Assembly: GCF_000427295.1 (NCBI RefSeq)
Contig: NZ_ATNM01000110.1
Span: 162,950-226,949 of the forward strand
Reading direction: 5' to 3'
DNA from: Cyclobacterium qasimii M12-11B
GTDB lineage: Bacteria; Bacteroidota; Bacteroidia; Cytophagales; Cyclobacteriaceae
DNA: 64,000 nucleotides
The notes under the pieces were generated by a model. It did not search any database and was not told the DNA's origin. It saw nothing but the letters and a program-made list of their open reading frames with translations. Positions 19,821-30,360 of this stretch are shown in pieces. Each line of letters opens with the position of its first letter. Positions within the stretch are counted from its first letter, which is position 1. Both the position numbers and the translations under genes were made by a program.

Positions 19821-21280
19821 TTGAACCTAAAACCGCTATTTTACTGGCTTCTCCTCCTTATATTCATTCTGGAAACAGGTGGTGGTAAAATTCTGTTTGC
19901 CCAAAACAGTGACTCTTTGAACATCAATTCGGAAAAAGTTACTACTCCTAAACAGGTTACGGTAAATAATATTTTCATTGTTGGAAACGAAAAAACCCGT
20001 AAAATATCATCTTGCGGGAAATGGATATTGAGGAAAACATGACCTATAATTGGGAGGAATTTGTGGCGCTAGTCGCCGCCGACCAAAAAAAAATATATAA
20101 TCTTCAACTTTTCACAACCGCAACAGTAACACCTCTTTTTGTAGGTGATGAGCAGGTTGAACTTTTGGTTTCTCTTAAGGAAAGATGGTACATACTACCA
20201 AGCATAATCTTTAATCTTGCTGACAGGAACTTCTCTGAATGGTATTCCAATCAAAACAGAGATTTTTCCAGGGTAAATTATGGCGTAAAATTAGACCACA
20301 ATAATATTGGAGGAAGAAACGAAAAACTCAGGGTAATTGGCCAGATAGGTTTTACTCAAGCCATCCTCCTGAATTATACCATCCCTTATTTCGATAAAAA
20401 CCAGCTCCATGGGTTGGCTGCAAAATTTAATTTTTACACCAATAAAAACATACCCGTAAGGTCTATAGGCAACAAGCAATATTTCTTCAGGAATCCAGAT
20501 GAAGACATATTGCGAAAAACTCTCAATGCCTCGCTAACTTATAGTTTTAGAGGGAGCTTTTATAACTTTCATTATTTTACTGCAGGCTATCACAATACCC
20601 AAATCCATGAGGATGTAATCATTGAAAACCCCGATTACTTCACCCATGATGGTAAAAAACTACAGTATTTCTTGGCTTCCTATCGCTACCGACATGACAA
20701 TCGTGATAATGTGGCCTATGCTACCCAAGGAACATTATTGGATGCTAGCTTAACCAAATACGGGCTGTTTGGGAAGGATGATATAAATGAGCTGGAATTT
20801 AGTATCATGGCCAGCACGTACAAAAGGCTGGGAGATAAATCTCACTTTGCTACCGGGATTTCCGGTTCTGCATTCTTTAGTGACAACCAACCCTACACCC
20901 TTGTCCGCGGTATTGGCTATAAACCGGATTTCATTAGGGGCTATGAGCTCAATGTTATCGAAGGCCAGCAATTGATCGTCCATAAAAACAGTTTGCGCTA
21001 TGAGTTGTTTGACGTGGCTTACGACATTTCTGATTTTATGCCTATAGATGAATTTTCTGTATTCCCCCTTAAGCTATACCTCAGTGCCAATTTTGACCAT
21101 GGGTACGTAAGAGATGCCAATCGATTGCCCCAGAATGCAGCACTCACCAACAAATACCTGAGCGGTTATGGCATGGGCCTGGACCTTATTGGAATGTACG
21201 ACGCCGTTTTCAGGTTTGAGTATTCGGTTAATAATATGGGAACCCGAGGCTTCTTTATCAATGTGAAAGCTCCATTATAA
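19821..21280 (+). CDS. Omp85-family outer membrane protein with one POTRA domain (frameshifted)
   Basis: The start is a TTG with a signal peptide ending KILFAQ. The first frame stops after NIFIVGNEKTRK; adding one A to the A4 run at 20001-20004 gives NIILREMDIEEN and joins it to the long second frame, for 486 aa. The first 125 residues form a single POTRA domain (VNNIFIVGNEKT...LVSLKERWYI). The rest is a 16-strand-type barrel with repeated aromatic strands (RYRHDNRDNVAYATQG, FIRGYELNVIEGQQ) and a C-terminal strand ending VKAPL. Such proteins fold or export other proteins at the outer membrane. It heads an operon with a PorV-like and an HhH protein. Confidence 0.85.
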
Positions 21281-21357
21281 TTCGTTTTCTGTTTCATCAT
21301 TACGTTTTTTTATAGTATATTCAAGTAATACTTTCTTTTTTCCCTTATTTTTTGATT

Positions 21358-22184
21358 ATGGAGAAATGGGTGCTACTTGGTATATTTTTGCTTTTTTCCA
21401 GGATAGGCTGGGCTCAAAACAGCATGGATCATTTCCCAAAAGGGGCTCAAAGCATAGGAATTGGGAATGCAAGTGTAACCTTAAGCGACCCTTGGGCTAT
21501 TTTCAACAATATAGGTGCCCTAGGCAAAGCACCATCTGAAGCCCATGCCATAGCGGGATACGATCACAGACTTGGACTAAATGAACTGACCACTCTTGCA
21601 GCAGGCATAACATTGCCTACCGAAAAAATAGGAACAATAGGAATTGGCATTTCCAATTACGGAGGAGAGCTATTTAACCAACAACAGATCGGATTGGGCC
21701 TGGCCAAGCAACTTGGCTTGGCAAGTTTGGGTATAAAAATCAATTATTTCCAGACCAATATTGAAGGCTATGGAAGAAGCGCCAGACCAGTGCTTGAGCT
21801 TGGTGGAACAGCCGAACTTATTCCCGGTTTGTTTTTGGTGCGCATGTATTCAATATAACCCGAGCAGCCATAAGCAAAGCGAGTTTGGATTATCTACCCA
21901 CGATTGTTAAAGCTGGTATATCCTACCGCCCCGCTAAAAACCTAATGGTGAATATAGAAACGGAGAAAGAATTGTTTTCTCCCCCCCAATTCAAAGCTGG
22001 TATCGCTTATAGCTTTGAAGAGAAATTCTGGGCACGAACAGGTATCACCAGCCAACCCAATAATTTGTATTTTGGGATAGGTTTTAGACCCAGAAGATTC
22101 CAGGTAGATTATGCCATGAGTCGCAATTACCTGTTGGGCTTTACGCATCATTTTTCTTTAAATTATAACCTTAAAGCACCTTGA
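21358..22184 (+). CDS. PorV/PorQ-like outer membrane beta-barrel protein (frameshifted)
   Basis: The start is the ATG at 21358 (signal peptide ending IGWAQ). The frame breaks at a T5 run (21832-21836); adding one T turns FLVRMYSI-stop into FFGAHVFNITRAAISKASLDYLP and gives a 275-aa protein. KGAQSIGIGNASVTLSDPWAIFNN is the PorV/PorQ/FadL-like N-terminal motif (GAR..GmGnA....D..a.f.NpA). Some PorV relatives are shuttle proteins of the type IX secretion system, but this one has no other por genes nearby. Its stop overlaps the TTG start of the HhH gene. Confidence 0.82.
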
Positions 22185-24283
22185 ATCGCCGATCTGTCAT
22201 CGGCCTTGTCCTATACATGCTGCCTTTTGCTCTTTTTGCACAACAGGCTTCACAAAAGGAACTTGATATAGAAGCCTTCGTAGAAGAGCGGTTTGCCATG
22301 CAGGAAGAAGACATCCCTTATGAAGACCTGTATGAAAGTCTTCTCCAGCGCTATTTTCAGCCATTGGACTTGCAGGTTGCTACCAGCACTGAGCTTCAAT
22401 CCTTGTACTTACTCAGCCCCCTACAAATCCAGTCTTTTATTAAATACAGGAATCAATTTGGTAAGTTTTCTTCCATTTACGAGCTACAGGCAATCCCTGA
22501 ATGGACTTTAGAAACCATTCAAAATATTTTGCCATTTGTGGTAATCAATTCGACACATCCTAATCAAAGCAACCCGGGGCTGAAACGTATCCTTAAAGCT
22601 GAAAATGCTTATTTACTCTTTCGCCAAAGAAGGATATGGCAAACAAGGAAAGGCTTCACTGCCCCTGACACGTTAAGCAATGGCGACCTGAGTAACCGGT
22701 ATGTTGGAGACCCCAATGACTTATACATGAGGTTCCGATTACAACAACCGGCGGATTTCAGCCTTGGCTTGACTTTGGATAAAGATTCAGGAGAAAAATT
22801 CACTTGGGATCCCAAAAGTAAACGCTATGGATTCAATTATCTTTCGTTTCATTACACCCTCTATAACAAGGGCAAACTAAAAGCGCTTTCTCTGGGAGAT
22901 TACCAATTGCAATTCGGCCAAGGCTTGGTTTTCGGATCGGGATTTTCTGTAGGGAAGGGTGCTGAGACCATCACCACCGTAAAAAGGAGTTCGACTGGCT
23001 TAAGACCTTATACTTCCGTAATGGAAGCAGGGTTTTTCAGAGGGCTGGCAGGGACTTACTCATCAGGGAATATAGAATGGACTGTCATGCTTTCCCGAAC
23101 TTCAAGAGATGCCAATTTACAATACATTCAAGACAGCCTTGCCAATGAATCCTCCTATTTATCCTCACTGGTTTTATCAGGCCTCCACCGGACAATAAGC
23201 GAAATACAGAAAAAAGCGCAGGCTATTGAACAAAATATAGGATTGAACCTTAATTACCGCCATCCTAATAAATCTTTCCGACTAGGTTCAAACCTCCTTT
23301 ACACGCAATACAGTCAACCGCTTATTCCATTGGAAAGAATATACAATCAATTCGAATTCCAAGGGAAGAACAATGTCACCAACAGTCTATATTTCACCTA
23401 TAATTATCGAAACCACTATTTATTTGGAGAGTCTGCAATATCCAAAAGTGGCGGTATGGGGCACGTGGCAGGGATTATGAGTAGCTTGAATAGCAAAGTT
23501 GATTTCTCCATGATTTGGAGAAAATATGATCGTAACTTTCATTCTCAGTATGGGAATGCCTTTTCAGAAGGCACTCGACCGATTAATGAAGAGGGCTTGT
23601 ACCTGGGTATTCACTTCAAACCCAGCAGAAAAATTAGCTGGTCAGCTTATTATGACTATTTCAAATTTCCCTGGATGCGTTTTAGAATGTATGCACCTTC
23701 AACGGGACACGAATGGCTCAGCAGGATAAAATTTCAGCCAAACAAACAATTGATGCTGTTTTTCCAGTTTCGGGAAGAGGTAAAAAGTAGAAACGTAGTT
23801 TCAGAAGATCAAACCAGCAGCCAATACCTGCTAGCGCAGGGAAAAAGGCAAAACATAGTATGGAACCTAACTTATCAACCCAGTCGCTGGTGGCAGGCTA
23901 AAACGCGTGTACAGCAAAGTTTTTACCGCATCAGTGGGCATAAATCTAAAGGTTATGCGATCTCTCAGGATTTATCAGGGGAGGTAGGTGCCTGGAAACT
24001 ATCAGGAAGGGTTTCCCTCTTTGACACGGACGATTATGAAAACAGGCAGTACTTGTATGAAAAAAATGTGCTTTGGGCCTTTTCTATACCGAATTTCTAT
24101 GATCAGGGAATACGCCTCTATTTTTTAGCCCAGTACAAACTCAATCGAAGGCTTACATTTTGGGGCAGGTGGGCGAAAACGACTTATACCAACAGAGAAA
24201 GTATTGGTTCAGGCTTGCAGGAAATTCAAGGCAACGAATTGGTAGAAACAACGTTTCAGTTAAGGTATCAATTTAACCGGTAA
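22181..24283 (+). CDS. Helix-hairpin-helix domain protein with outer-membrane barrel-like C-terminus
   Basis: 700 residues, with a signal peptide (MLPFALFAQQ). Residues 60-110 contain two ComEA-like helix-hairpin-helix motifs (LDLQVATSTELQSLYLLSPL then YELQAIPEWTLETIQNILP). The remaining 550 residues are rich in alternating aromatic strands (DLYMRFRLQQPADFSLGLTL, TWWGRWAKTTYT-like) and end with LVETTFQLRYQFNR, typical of an outer-membrane barrel. HhH in this setting may bind DNA or simply be a structural motif. It is translationally coupled to the PorV-like gene (TTGA overlap). Function unknown. Confidence 0.8.
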   Translation: MNRRSVIGLVLYMLPFALFAQQASQKELDIEAFVEERFAMQEEDIPYEDLYESLLQRYFQPLDLQVATSTELQSLYLLSPLQIQSFIKYRNQFGKFSSIYELQAIPEWTLETIQNILPFVVINSTHPNQSNPGLKRILKAENAYLLFRQRRIWQTRKGFTAPDTLSNGDLSNRYVGDPNDLYMRFRLQQPADFSLGLTLDKDSGEKFTWDPKSKRYGFNYLSFHYTLYNKGKLKALSLGDYQLQFGQGLVFGSGFSVGKGAETITTVKRSSTGLRPYTSVMEAGFFRGLAGTYSSGNIEWTVMLSRTSRDANLQYIQDSLANESSYLSSLVLSGLHRTISEIQKKAQAIEQNIGLNLNYRHPNKSFRLGSNLLYTQYSQPLIPLERIYNQFEFQGKNNVTNSLYFTYNYRNHYLFGESAISKSGGMGHVAGIMSSLNSKVDFSMIWRKYDRNFHSQYGNAFSEGTRPINEEGLYLGIHFKPSRKISWSAYYDYFKFPWMRFRMYAPSTGHEWLSRIKFQPNKQLMLFFQFREEVKSRNVVSEDQTSSQYLLAQGKRQNIVWNLTYQPSRWWQAKTRVQQSFYRISGHKSKGYAISQDLSGEVGAWKLSGRVSLFDTDDYENRQYLYEKNVLWAFSIPNFYDQGIRLYFLAQYKLNRRLTFWGRWAKTTYTNRESIGSGLQEIQGNELVETTFQLRYQFNR

Positions 24284-24307
24284 GGATCTTTACTAGCTCC
24301 TTACCGG
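24277..24307 (+). terminator. Hairpin spanning the stop codon of the HhH gene
   Basis: CCGGTAAGGA pairs perfectly with TCCTTACCGG around an 11-base loop, and the TAA stop sits inside the left arm. No T-run follows, so it may stabilise the mRNA end or serve as a weak terminator for both convergent genes. Confidence 0.5.
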
Positions 24308-24327
24308 CCAATTGTTCTTAATCAGAT

Positions 24328-24747
24328 TTACTTGGTTTTAAGCAAGTCCCTGATTTGTTCCAATAATACTTCTGTTTTATTAACAGTAGGTGGTGGTGGT
24401 GTTGGCGCTGCTTCTTCCTTCTTTTTTAAGTTATTGATCACTTTAACGATCATAAAGACGGCAAAGGCAACGATGGCAAAATCAACAGTAAATTGAATAA
24501 AAGTACCATAGTTAATGGTAACAGCCGCTATTTCTTCTCCAGCGGGGTCAATATAGGCGTCCTTGAGAACAACTACTAAATCTGTAAAATCAACTCCTCC
24601 GACCAATAGGCCAATAGGAGGCATGATAATGTCTTTTACAAGAGAAGAAACGACCTTCCCAAATGCTGCGCCAATGATGACCGCTACAGCTAAATCGACT
24701 ACATTACCTTTTACGGCGAAATCCTTGAATTCTTTAATCAAACCCAT
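24328..24747 (-). CDS. mscL: Large-conductance mechanosensitive channel MscL
   Basis: 139 residues, standard. It opens under membrane tension to release solutes during osmotic downshock. It begins with [37 protein letters not shown], the conserved N-terminal helix and first transmembrane segment; the second is [20 protein letters not shown] Pro-rich linker (PTPPPP) leads to the C-terminal bundle helix. Convergent with the HhH gene. Confidence 0.97.
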   Translation of the reverse strand: MGLIKEFKDFAVKGNVVDLAVAVIIGAAFGKVVSSLVKDIIMPPIGLLVGGVDFTDLVVVLKDAYIDPAGEEIAAVTINYGTFIQFTVDFAIVAFAVFMIVKVINNLKKKEEAAPTPPPPTVNKTEVLLEQIRDLLKTK

Positions 24748-24872
24748 ACTTTTGTTGGTTAATGGTTTTTAATTGATTTTATAAATAAACTTGATAAGCC
24801 TGTCAATATAAGAAAAATTCTATGACTATTACAAAATAATTATATTCCAAACTTTACATATACTGAATAGGG

Positions 24873-26933
24873 ATGACCAAGACAAAAAATATAGCTCAAC
24901 CAATAGCAAAAATTATAACTAAAACACTCCAAAATCAAGATTCAACCAGAAACGACGATTATTTCTGGATGAATGAAAGAGAAAATCCTGATGTGGTGAA
25001 ATATTTGGAAAAGGAAAATGAATATAAAAGTCACTGCCTAAAGAAAACCGAGCCCTTACAGAAAGTCCTCTTCGAGGAAATGAAAGGACGTATTAAAGAA
25101 GATGATGCCAGTGTCCCTTATTTTAAAAATGGTTACTTCTATTATAATCGTTTTGAAAAGGGAAAAGAATACCCCATTTATTGCAGAAAAGAAGGGAATC
25201 TCGATGCTGATGAAAAAACGCTTTTGAATATTAATACCCTGGCAGAGGGGCATGAATACATGAATGTAAATGCGCTGGCAGTAGCAGAAAACAATCAACT
25301 GCTTGCTTATTCGTTTGACAATGTTGGGAGACGTATATACACAATCCATTTTAAGGATTTAATAAGCGGAGAGGTATTGGAGGATCAATTGAAATCCGTC
25401 ACAGGGAACCTGGCATGGGCGGCGGACAATGCGACCGTTTTTTATACCCAGCAGGACTCAATGACCCTAAGGCCAAATAAAATTTTCCGACATGTCTTAG
25501 GCCAGCCTCAAGAATCAGATGAATTGATCTATGAGGAAACCGATGAAACCTTTACTGTTGGATTAAAAAAATCGAAGTCTAGAAAATTTTTATTCATTGC
25601 CAGTCACAGTACAATTTCCTCAGAATACCGTTTCCTCCCAGTAGATCAGCCCGAGGAAAACTGGAAAGTGATCCAAGAAAGACAGGATGATTTGGAATAC
25701 GAAGTCGACCATTATGAGCAACATTTTATAATTCTCACCAATGCAGACAAGGCCACCAATTTTAAATTGGTAAAAACACCTATTGACAAACCTGAAAAAG
25801 AAAATTGGGAAGACATCATCCCTGCCAGGGAAAATGTTTTTTTAGAAGAATTTGAAGTTTTCAAGCATCACTTAGTCATTGCCAATCGCTTCAATGGGCT
25901 GCAGCGACTTGAAATCAGGTCCTGGGATGGTGATAAAAAACACACCATTCGAATGGAGGATCCGGCATATACTGTTTGGATCGGCAATAACCCTGAATTC
26001 TATACCGATGTGCTCAGGTATGGTTATAATTCATTGACAACCCCTGCCACGGTATACGATTACAACATGGAATCCAGGGATAAAACGCTAATGAAGCGAC
26101 AAGAAGTAGTAGGTGGTCACACACCAGAAGACTACCAATCTGAACGGGTATGGGCTACCTCTAAGGACGGAACAGAAATACCCATTTCTCTGGTATATAA
26201 AAAGGACTTGTTCCATCATGATGGTCAAAATCCTGTATTGCTAAATGGCTATGGTTCTTATGGGCTAAGCTCCGATCCCTATTTTAGCTCCAGTAGATTA
26301 AGCTTACTTGACCGAGGATTTGTATTTGCCATTGCGCATATTAGAGGAGGTCAGGAAATGGGCCGACACTGGTATGAAGATGGCAAAATGTTAAAGAAGA
26401 AGAATACTTTTGAAGATTTCATAGCCTGCGGTGAATATTTAATTCAGGAAAAATATTCCCATCCAAAAAAGCTTTTTGCAATTGGAGGAAGTGCTGGCGG
26501 ACTCTTGGTAGGTGCTGTGATCAACCAGCGACCAGATCTATTTCATGGTGTAGTCGCAGCCGTTCCTTTTGTGGATGTGGTGACAACTATGTTGGACGAA
26601 AGTATTCCTTTAACTACCGGTGAGTTTAACGAATGGGGCAACCCTAAGGAAAAGCCCTATTATGACTATATGCTATCCTACTCTCCATATGACAATGTGA
26701 AAGCGCAGGACTACCCTCACCTCCTGGTAACTTCCGGCTTACACGACAGTCAGGTGCAATACTGGGAGCCTACCAAATGGGTAGCAAAATTAAGGGCTTT
26801 GCGCTCCAACCAAAACCTTTTACTATTGCATACCAATATGGAAGCGGGACATGGCGGGGCTTCTGGTCGATTTAGTGCTTTAAAAGAATTGGCAATGGAA
26901 TATGCCTTTATTTTATTACTGGCAGAGAATTAA
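24873..26933 (+). CDS. Oligopeptidase B (S9A prolyl oligopeptidase family)
   Basis: 686 residues, the usual length. It cleaves peptides after basic residues and is cytoplasmic (no signal peptide). A seven-blade propeller covers about residues 80-410. The C-terminal alpha/beta hydrolase has Ser in AIGGSAGGLLVG, Asp in TSGLHDSQVQYWEP and His in MEAGHGGASGR. VWATSKDGTEIPISLVYKK and LNGYGSYGLSSDPYFSS are typical of oligopeptidase B. A single-module repeat copy lies 20 bp after its stop. Confidence 0.92.
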   Translation: MTKTKNIAQPIAKIITKTLQNQDSTRNDDYFWMNERENPDVVKYLEKENEYKSHCLKKTEPLQKVLFEEMKGRIKEDDASVPYFKNGYFYYNRFEKGKEYPIYCRKEGNLDADEKTLLNINTLAEGHEYMNVNALAVAENNQLLAYSFDNVGRRIYTIHFKDLISGEVLEDQLKSVTGNLAWAADNATVFYTQQDSMTLRPNKIFRHVLGQPQESDELIYEETDETFTVGLKKSKSRKFLFIASHSTISSEYRFLPVDQPEENWKVIQERQDDLEYEVDHYEQHFIILTNADKATNFKLVKTPIDKPEKENWEDIIPARENVFLEEFEVFKHHLVIANRFNGLQRLEIRSWDGDKKHTIRMEDPAYTVWIGNNPEFYTDVLRYGYNSLTTPATVYDYNMESRDKTLMKRQEVVGGHTPEDYQSERVWATSKDGTEIPISLVYKKDLFHHDGQNPVLLNGYGSYGLSSDPYFSSSRLSLLDRGFVFAIAHIRGGQEMGRHWYEDGKMLKKKNTFEDFIACGEYLIQEKYSHPKKLFAIGGSAGGLLVGAVINQRPDLFHGVVAAVPFVDVVTTMLDESIPLTTGEFNEWGNPKEKPYYDYMLSYSPYDNVKAQDYPHLLVTSGLHDSQVQYWEPTKWVAKLRALRSNQNLLLLHTNMEAGHGGASGRFSALKELAMEYAFILLLAEN

Positions 26934-26953
26934 ACGCTAAAAGTATAGCTTGA

Positions 26954-27070
26954 GATTTTGTCAGCATTGTTGCAGAAAAAAGCAACAATGCCGCCAAAAT
27001 CTGGATCTGCTCTTAATATATTTACCAAGGGCTGACACCCTTGGCTATGTTATTTCGCCCCATTGGGGCT
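26954..27070 (+). repeat. Hairpin-module repeat, copy 1 (alpha type, isolated)
   Basis: The core hairpin (26954-27001, GATTTTG...CAAAATC with arms ending in GTTGC/GCAAC) is followed by CCAAGGG/CCCTTGG (27025-27044) and GCCCC ATT GGGGC (27057-27069). It is the only copy outside the island, and lies between two convergent genes. Its right end differs from the island copies. Confidence 0.85.
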
Positions 27071-27254
27071 GGGGAATTCGAAAGGCTTGAAATCCCATTA
27101 CTTAATGAGGATTACCGTTTTGGCTAAAAGAGTTAGATGGAATGACTGAATTTCATCGCGAAATAGTTTTCTTACAAATTTTGTGTTTAAGTGGCCTGTT
27201 GTCGAAATCAACAGCCTACTTATTTTTCAATCCTGCAAATCCCCAAATTGCAGT

Positions 27255-28466
27255 TTAATCAATGTCCATTAGCTCGAATAAGGCAAAAGACAGGTAGTCT
27301 TCTTTGAGTTCAGGATTATCCGGATGGTTTTTGGATAGGTATATTCCCTCTTCGGTTATAAAAGCATTGTCTGATAAAAATTTATCCTTACTAAATAAGG
27401 TTTCTCCAATAACATTCAACTCACTGTCCAAAATTAATATGGAGAAAAGTTTAGGCATAAATCTATACTTCATTATTTCCTCCTCACTCGTCACCTCAAT
27501 TTCCGGATAACAAAACCTATAATAGACGTTTTTGAATTTATCGTAAAGAATACTTTTATAATTCGCCGCACTTGCATAGTATTTGTAATGTTGCTCTCGC
27601 GAACCAAACACGTCAAAGTTTTGGAAGCCATTGATGTATTTACTTTTTGAAAGTGCTGCTGTTAACCCGACCTGCATGGAATCTGAAGAGTACAACTTAT
27701 GGTCAGAATGAAAAGAATAAACCCATCTGTCTATGCCTTTTGCAAAACTGAAATCAAAAAGTTTATACCCATCTTCCAAATAGTCATTGGGGTATTTATG
27801 ATTCAAGAGTTTCGTCTCACCATTGTTTAGGTTGATGCTATAAGTCAGATGTCTTTTAGACAGCACCTCATTTGTTATTTCTTTATAATCATCAGCAGGA
27901 CGTGTTTTCACCACTAACGCGTCAGCTATAACCACTACTGGAGATGAAAAGTAAGTGGAGTGTACAAATGGAGGGGTATGCATTTCTGGTACCTGAACTG
28001 TAATTTTATTCTTGATCGACTGACTTGTGTCGGTTAAATATATATCAGTACTAAACTGCTGAAAGAGAAATATACTGTCCAGATTGTGAATATGAAATGA
28101 AAAAATCCGACCAACGCCCTTGTTCCCTTCAACTGGGAATTTTAATCTTTTATGAAGGGATTTGTCTTTCAAATCATACATCTGTATCTCGTTGGAACTC
28201 CTATTAAGGTTAAACAACCAATCCTTAGAATCTTGGTAATGGACCAGTTGTGTACTTCTATTTACCGTTAATGAATCAATAGGTATTATTAAAGATTTTG
28301 AAGATTTAACTAATTCTTTTGATACCACAGACGCATCTGCTTTGCCCAGGTTTTCAGTCTTATTACAAGCAGAAACCATTGCTAAAAACAGGATGAATCC
28401 GGAGATTCTGTAAAGGATATTTTCACCCAATGTATTTTGTCTGCTGCTCATTTTGGTGCTTTTCAT
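27255..28466 (-). CDS. DUF4221-like lipoprotein (predicted propeller)
   Basis: 403 residues. The N-terminus has a basic stretch, a hydrophobic helix (ISGFILFLAMVSAC) and Cys as a lipobox. The body has repeated beta segments (SKDWLFNLNRSSNEIQMYDL, GRIFSFHIHNLDSIFLFQ) suggesting a six-bladed propeller. The layout resembles DUF4221 proteins, common in Cyclobacteriaceae and of unknown function. The start at 28466 is followed by another Met at codon 6. It stands alone. Confidence 0.65.
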   Translation of the reverse strand: MKSTKMSSRQNTLGENILYRISGFILFLAMVSACNKTENLGKADASVVSKELVKSSKSLIIPIDSLTVNRSTQLVHYQDSKDWLFNLNRSSNEIQMYDLKDKSLHKRLKFPVEGNKGVGRIFSFHIHNLDSIFLFQQFSTDIYLTDTSQSIKNKITVQVPEMHTPPFVHSTYFSSPVVVIADALVVKTRPADDYKEITNEVLSKRHLTYSINLNNGETKLLNHKYPNDYLEDGYKLFDFSFAKGIDRWVYSFHSDHKLYSSDSMQVGLTAALSKSKYINGFQNFDVFGSREQHYKYYASAANYKSILYDKFKNVYYRFCYPEIEVTSEEEIMKYRFMPKLFSILILDSELNVIGETLFSKDKFLSDNAFITEEGIYLSKNHPDNPELKEDYLSFALFELMDID

Positions 28467-28918
28467 GAATTTGATGGTGCTACTTTCAAGTTTCGCCTTT
28501 TATATTGTGACTAATTATCTATTCAGATTACTTTCTTAGATGCGCTAATTTTAAATACAAAGAAATCATAAAACGCAGTCCTTATAATTTGCATTGACTA
28601 ATTTATATAACTGATAATTTAGTACATATCACTTGAATTCACAATTATACCTAAATATTTAATTTATAAATTAAGTAGATTTTCTATTTGGTAATAGAGC
28701 CGCTTACCGAGAAGGAACAAGGTTATCCTGAAACAGGACTCAGGCTTATGACCGATCAGAAAACAGAATGTTTATCCGGTAGAAACACAAAACCACAGAA
28801 CAATTTTCTAAAACATCAATGCCCACCTTCAATTATTTGCATAATTAAAATATTATGCCTAATTTTTATAACTTCTATAATTCATAAGTCATTAATCCAA
28901 CTGTTTTAATTAGGCAAA
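28467..28918. other. AT-rich intergenic region without a clear gene
   Basis: About 450 bp, very AT-rich, between the divergent DUF4221-like gene and the Anbu operon. A 73-codon frame at 28688-28909 has no recognisable start context or family features, and I do not call it. The region probably holds the promoters of both flanking units. Confidence 0.5.
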
Positions 28919-30346
28919 ATGAAGGTAAACCACGAACACCAACATTCCTTTTATGATGAAATGTATGATGAACATCAGACATTACGTGATCACTACTCTA
29001 GTTTCGGAGCGTTTATTGAAAACACTTCGGCCAAAAAGCTTAACCAATTACAATACTCAGCAGACAAGGCCCAGATGGCCATGGGAATGACCTTCAATGT
29101 CTATCATGACAAAGAGGGTTCAGAAAAAATTCTGCATTTGGACATCATTCCCCGAATTATTCCAGGAAACGACTGGCATAAGATAAACGAAGGTCTCAAG
29201 CAAAGGATTACAGCATTAAATCTCTTTCTACAAGACATCTACAATGACCAAAAGATTCTGAAAGACAAAGTAGTTCCTTCAGATTTAATTTTGGGGAGCA
29301 AAGATTTTCTGAAACCATGTATGGGCTTGACTCCACCAAAAGGCATCTGGTGTCACATTACAGGCACAGACCTGGTCAGGGACAATAACGGAGAGTTTTA
29401 TATTTTAGAAGACAATTTGCGCTGTCCTTCAGGTGTCTCCTATATGTTGGAGAGCCGGGAAATCATTAAGCGTGCCTACCCAGATTTATTCAATAAACTA
29501 GGTGTAAGGCCCGTGTCAGATTATCCTGCAAAACTGCTAGAGATGTTGCAGTTTTTGTCTGACAAACCAAAACCCAAAATAGGTGTATTGACACCGGGTG
29601 TTTATAATTCCGCCTATTTTGAACATTCTTACCTGGCCCAGCAGATGGGGGTGGAATTGGTTTCCGGCCTGGATTTAATGGTTAAAGACAAAAAAGTTTA
29701 CATGCAGACCACCAAGGGTTTGGAGCAAATAGATGTGCTTTACAGAAGGATAGATGATACTTTTCTCGACCCACAAGCTTTCAATCCAGACTCAATGTTA
29801 GGTGTTCCTGGTCTTTTTGAAGCTTATAAGGCTGGCAACATTGCTCTTGCCAATGCTCCTGGAACAGGTGTGGCAGATGACAAGGCGGTATATGCCTATG
29901 TGCCCAAAATAATAAAATACTACCTTGATCAGGATCCAATACTCCATAATGTACCTACATTTCTTTGTAGAGAGGAAAAAGATAGAAACCATGTATTAGA
30001 AAACATTGCTGACCTGGTGGTAAAAGAAACCAATGCCGCCGGAGGTTATGGCATGATGATAGGGCCTAAAGCTGATGCTGAAGAACATGAGAAATTCAGA
30101 CAATTGGTCAAGTCAAATCCTAATAATTATATAGCCCAACCTACACTTTCACTTTCCACGGTACCGTCCATTGTAGACAATAAGACCATAGAGGGGAGGC
30201 ATGTAGATTTAAGGCCTTATATCTTGTACGGAAGTGAAGTAGAAGTAATTCCCGGTGCCCTTACTCGGGTAGCGTTAAAAAAAGGTTCTCTTGTAGTCAA
30301 TAGTTCTCAAGGTGGTGGAAGCAAAGACACCTGGGTATTGTATTAA
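28919..30346 (+). CDS. Circularly permuted ATP-grasp protein (Anbu operon)
   Basis: 475 residues. It belongs to the circularly permuted ATP-grasp family (COG2308, DUF404/DUF407). Diagnostic stretches are TDLVRDNNGEFYILEDNLRCPSG, LYRRIDDTFLDP, and KETNAAGGYGMMIGP, with the C-terminal RHVDLRPYILYG. ATP-grasp enzymes ligate a carboxylate to an amine, so a peptide or amide product is expected. It is followed, 14 bp on, by an alpha-E gene, then Anbu and a transglutaminase, the set described for the Anbu locus. Confidence 0.92.
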   Translation: MKVNHEHQHSFYDEMYDEHQTLRDHYSSFGAFIENTSAKKLNQLQYSADKAQMAMGMTFNVYHDKEGSEKILHLDIIPRIIPGNDWHKINEGLKQRITALNLFLQDIYNDQKILKDKVVPSDLILGSKDFLKPCMGLTPPKGIWCHITGTDLVRDNNGEFYILEDNLRCPSGVSYMLESREIIKRAYPDLFNKLGVRPVSDYPAKLLEMLQFLSDKPKPKIGVLTPGVYNSAYFEHSYLAQQMGVELVSGLDLMVKDKKVYMQTTKGLEQIDVLYRRIDDTFLDPQAFNPDSMLGVPGLFEAYKAGNIALANAPGTGVADDKAVYAYVPKIIKYYLDQDPILHNVPTFLCREEKDRNHVLENIADLVVKETNAAGGYGMMIGPKADAEEHEKFRQLVKSNPNNYIAQPTLSLSTVPSIVDNKTIEGRHVDLRPYILYGSEVEVIPGALTRVALKKGSLVVNSSQGGGSKDTWVLY

Positions 30347-30360
30347 ATTAAACAAACGAT

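Noticed and set aside
21358..22184. Type IX secretion locus
   Set aside because: Only one PorV-like protein is present, with no PorK, L, M, N, P, T or U genes in the window.
28688..28909. 73-codon frame before the Anbu operon
   Set aside because: Low-complexity AT-rich translation with no recognisable features.
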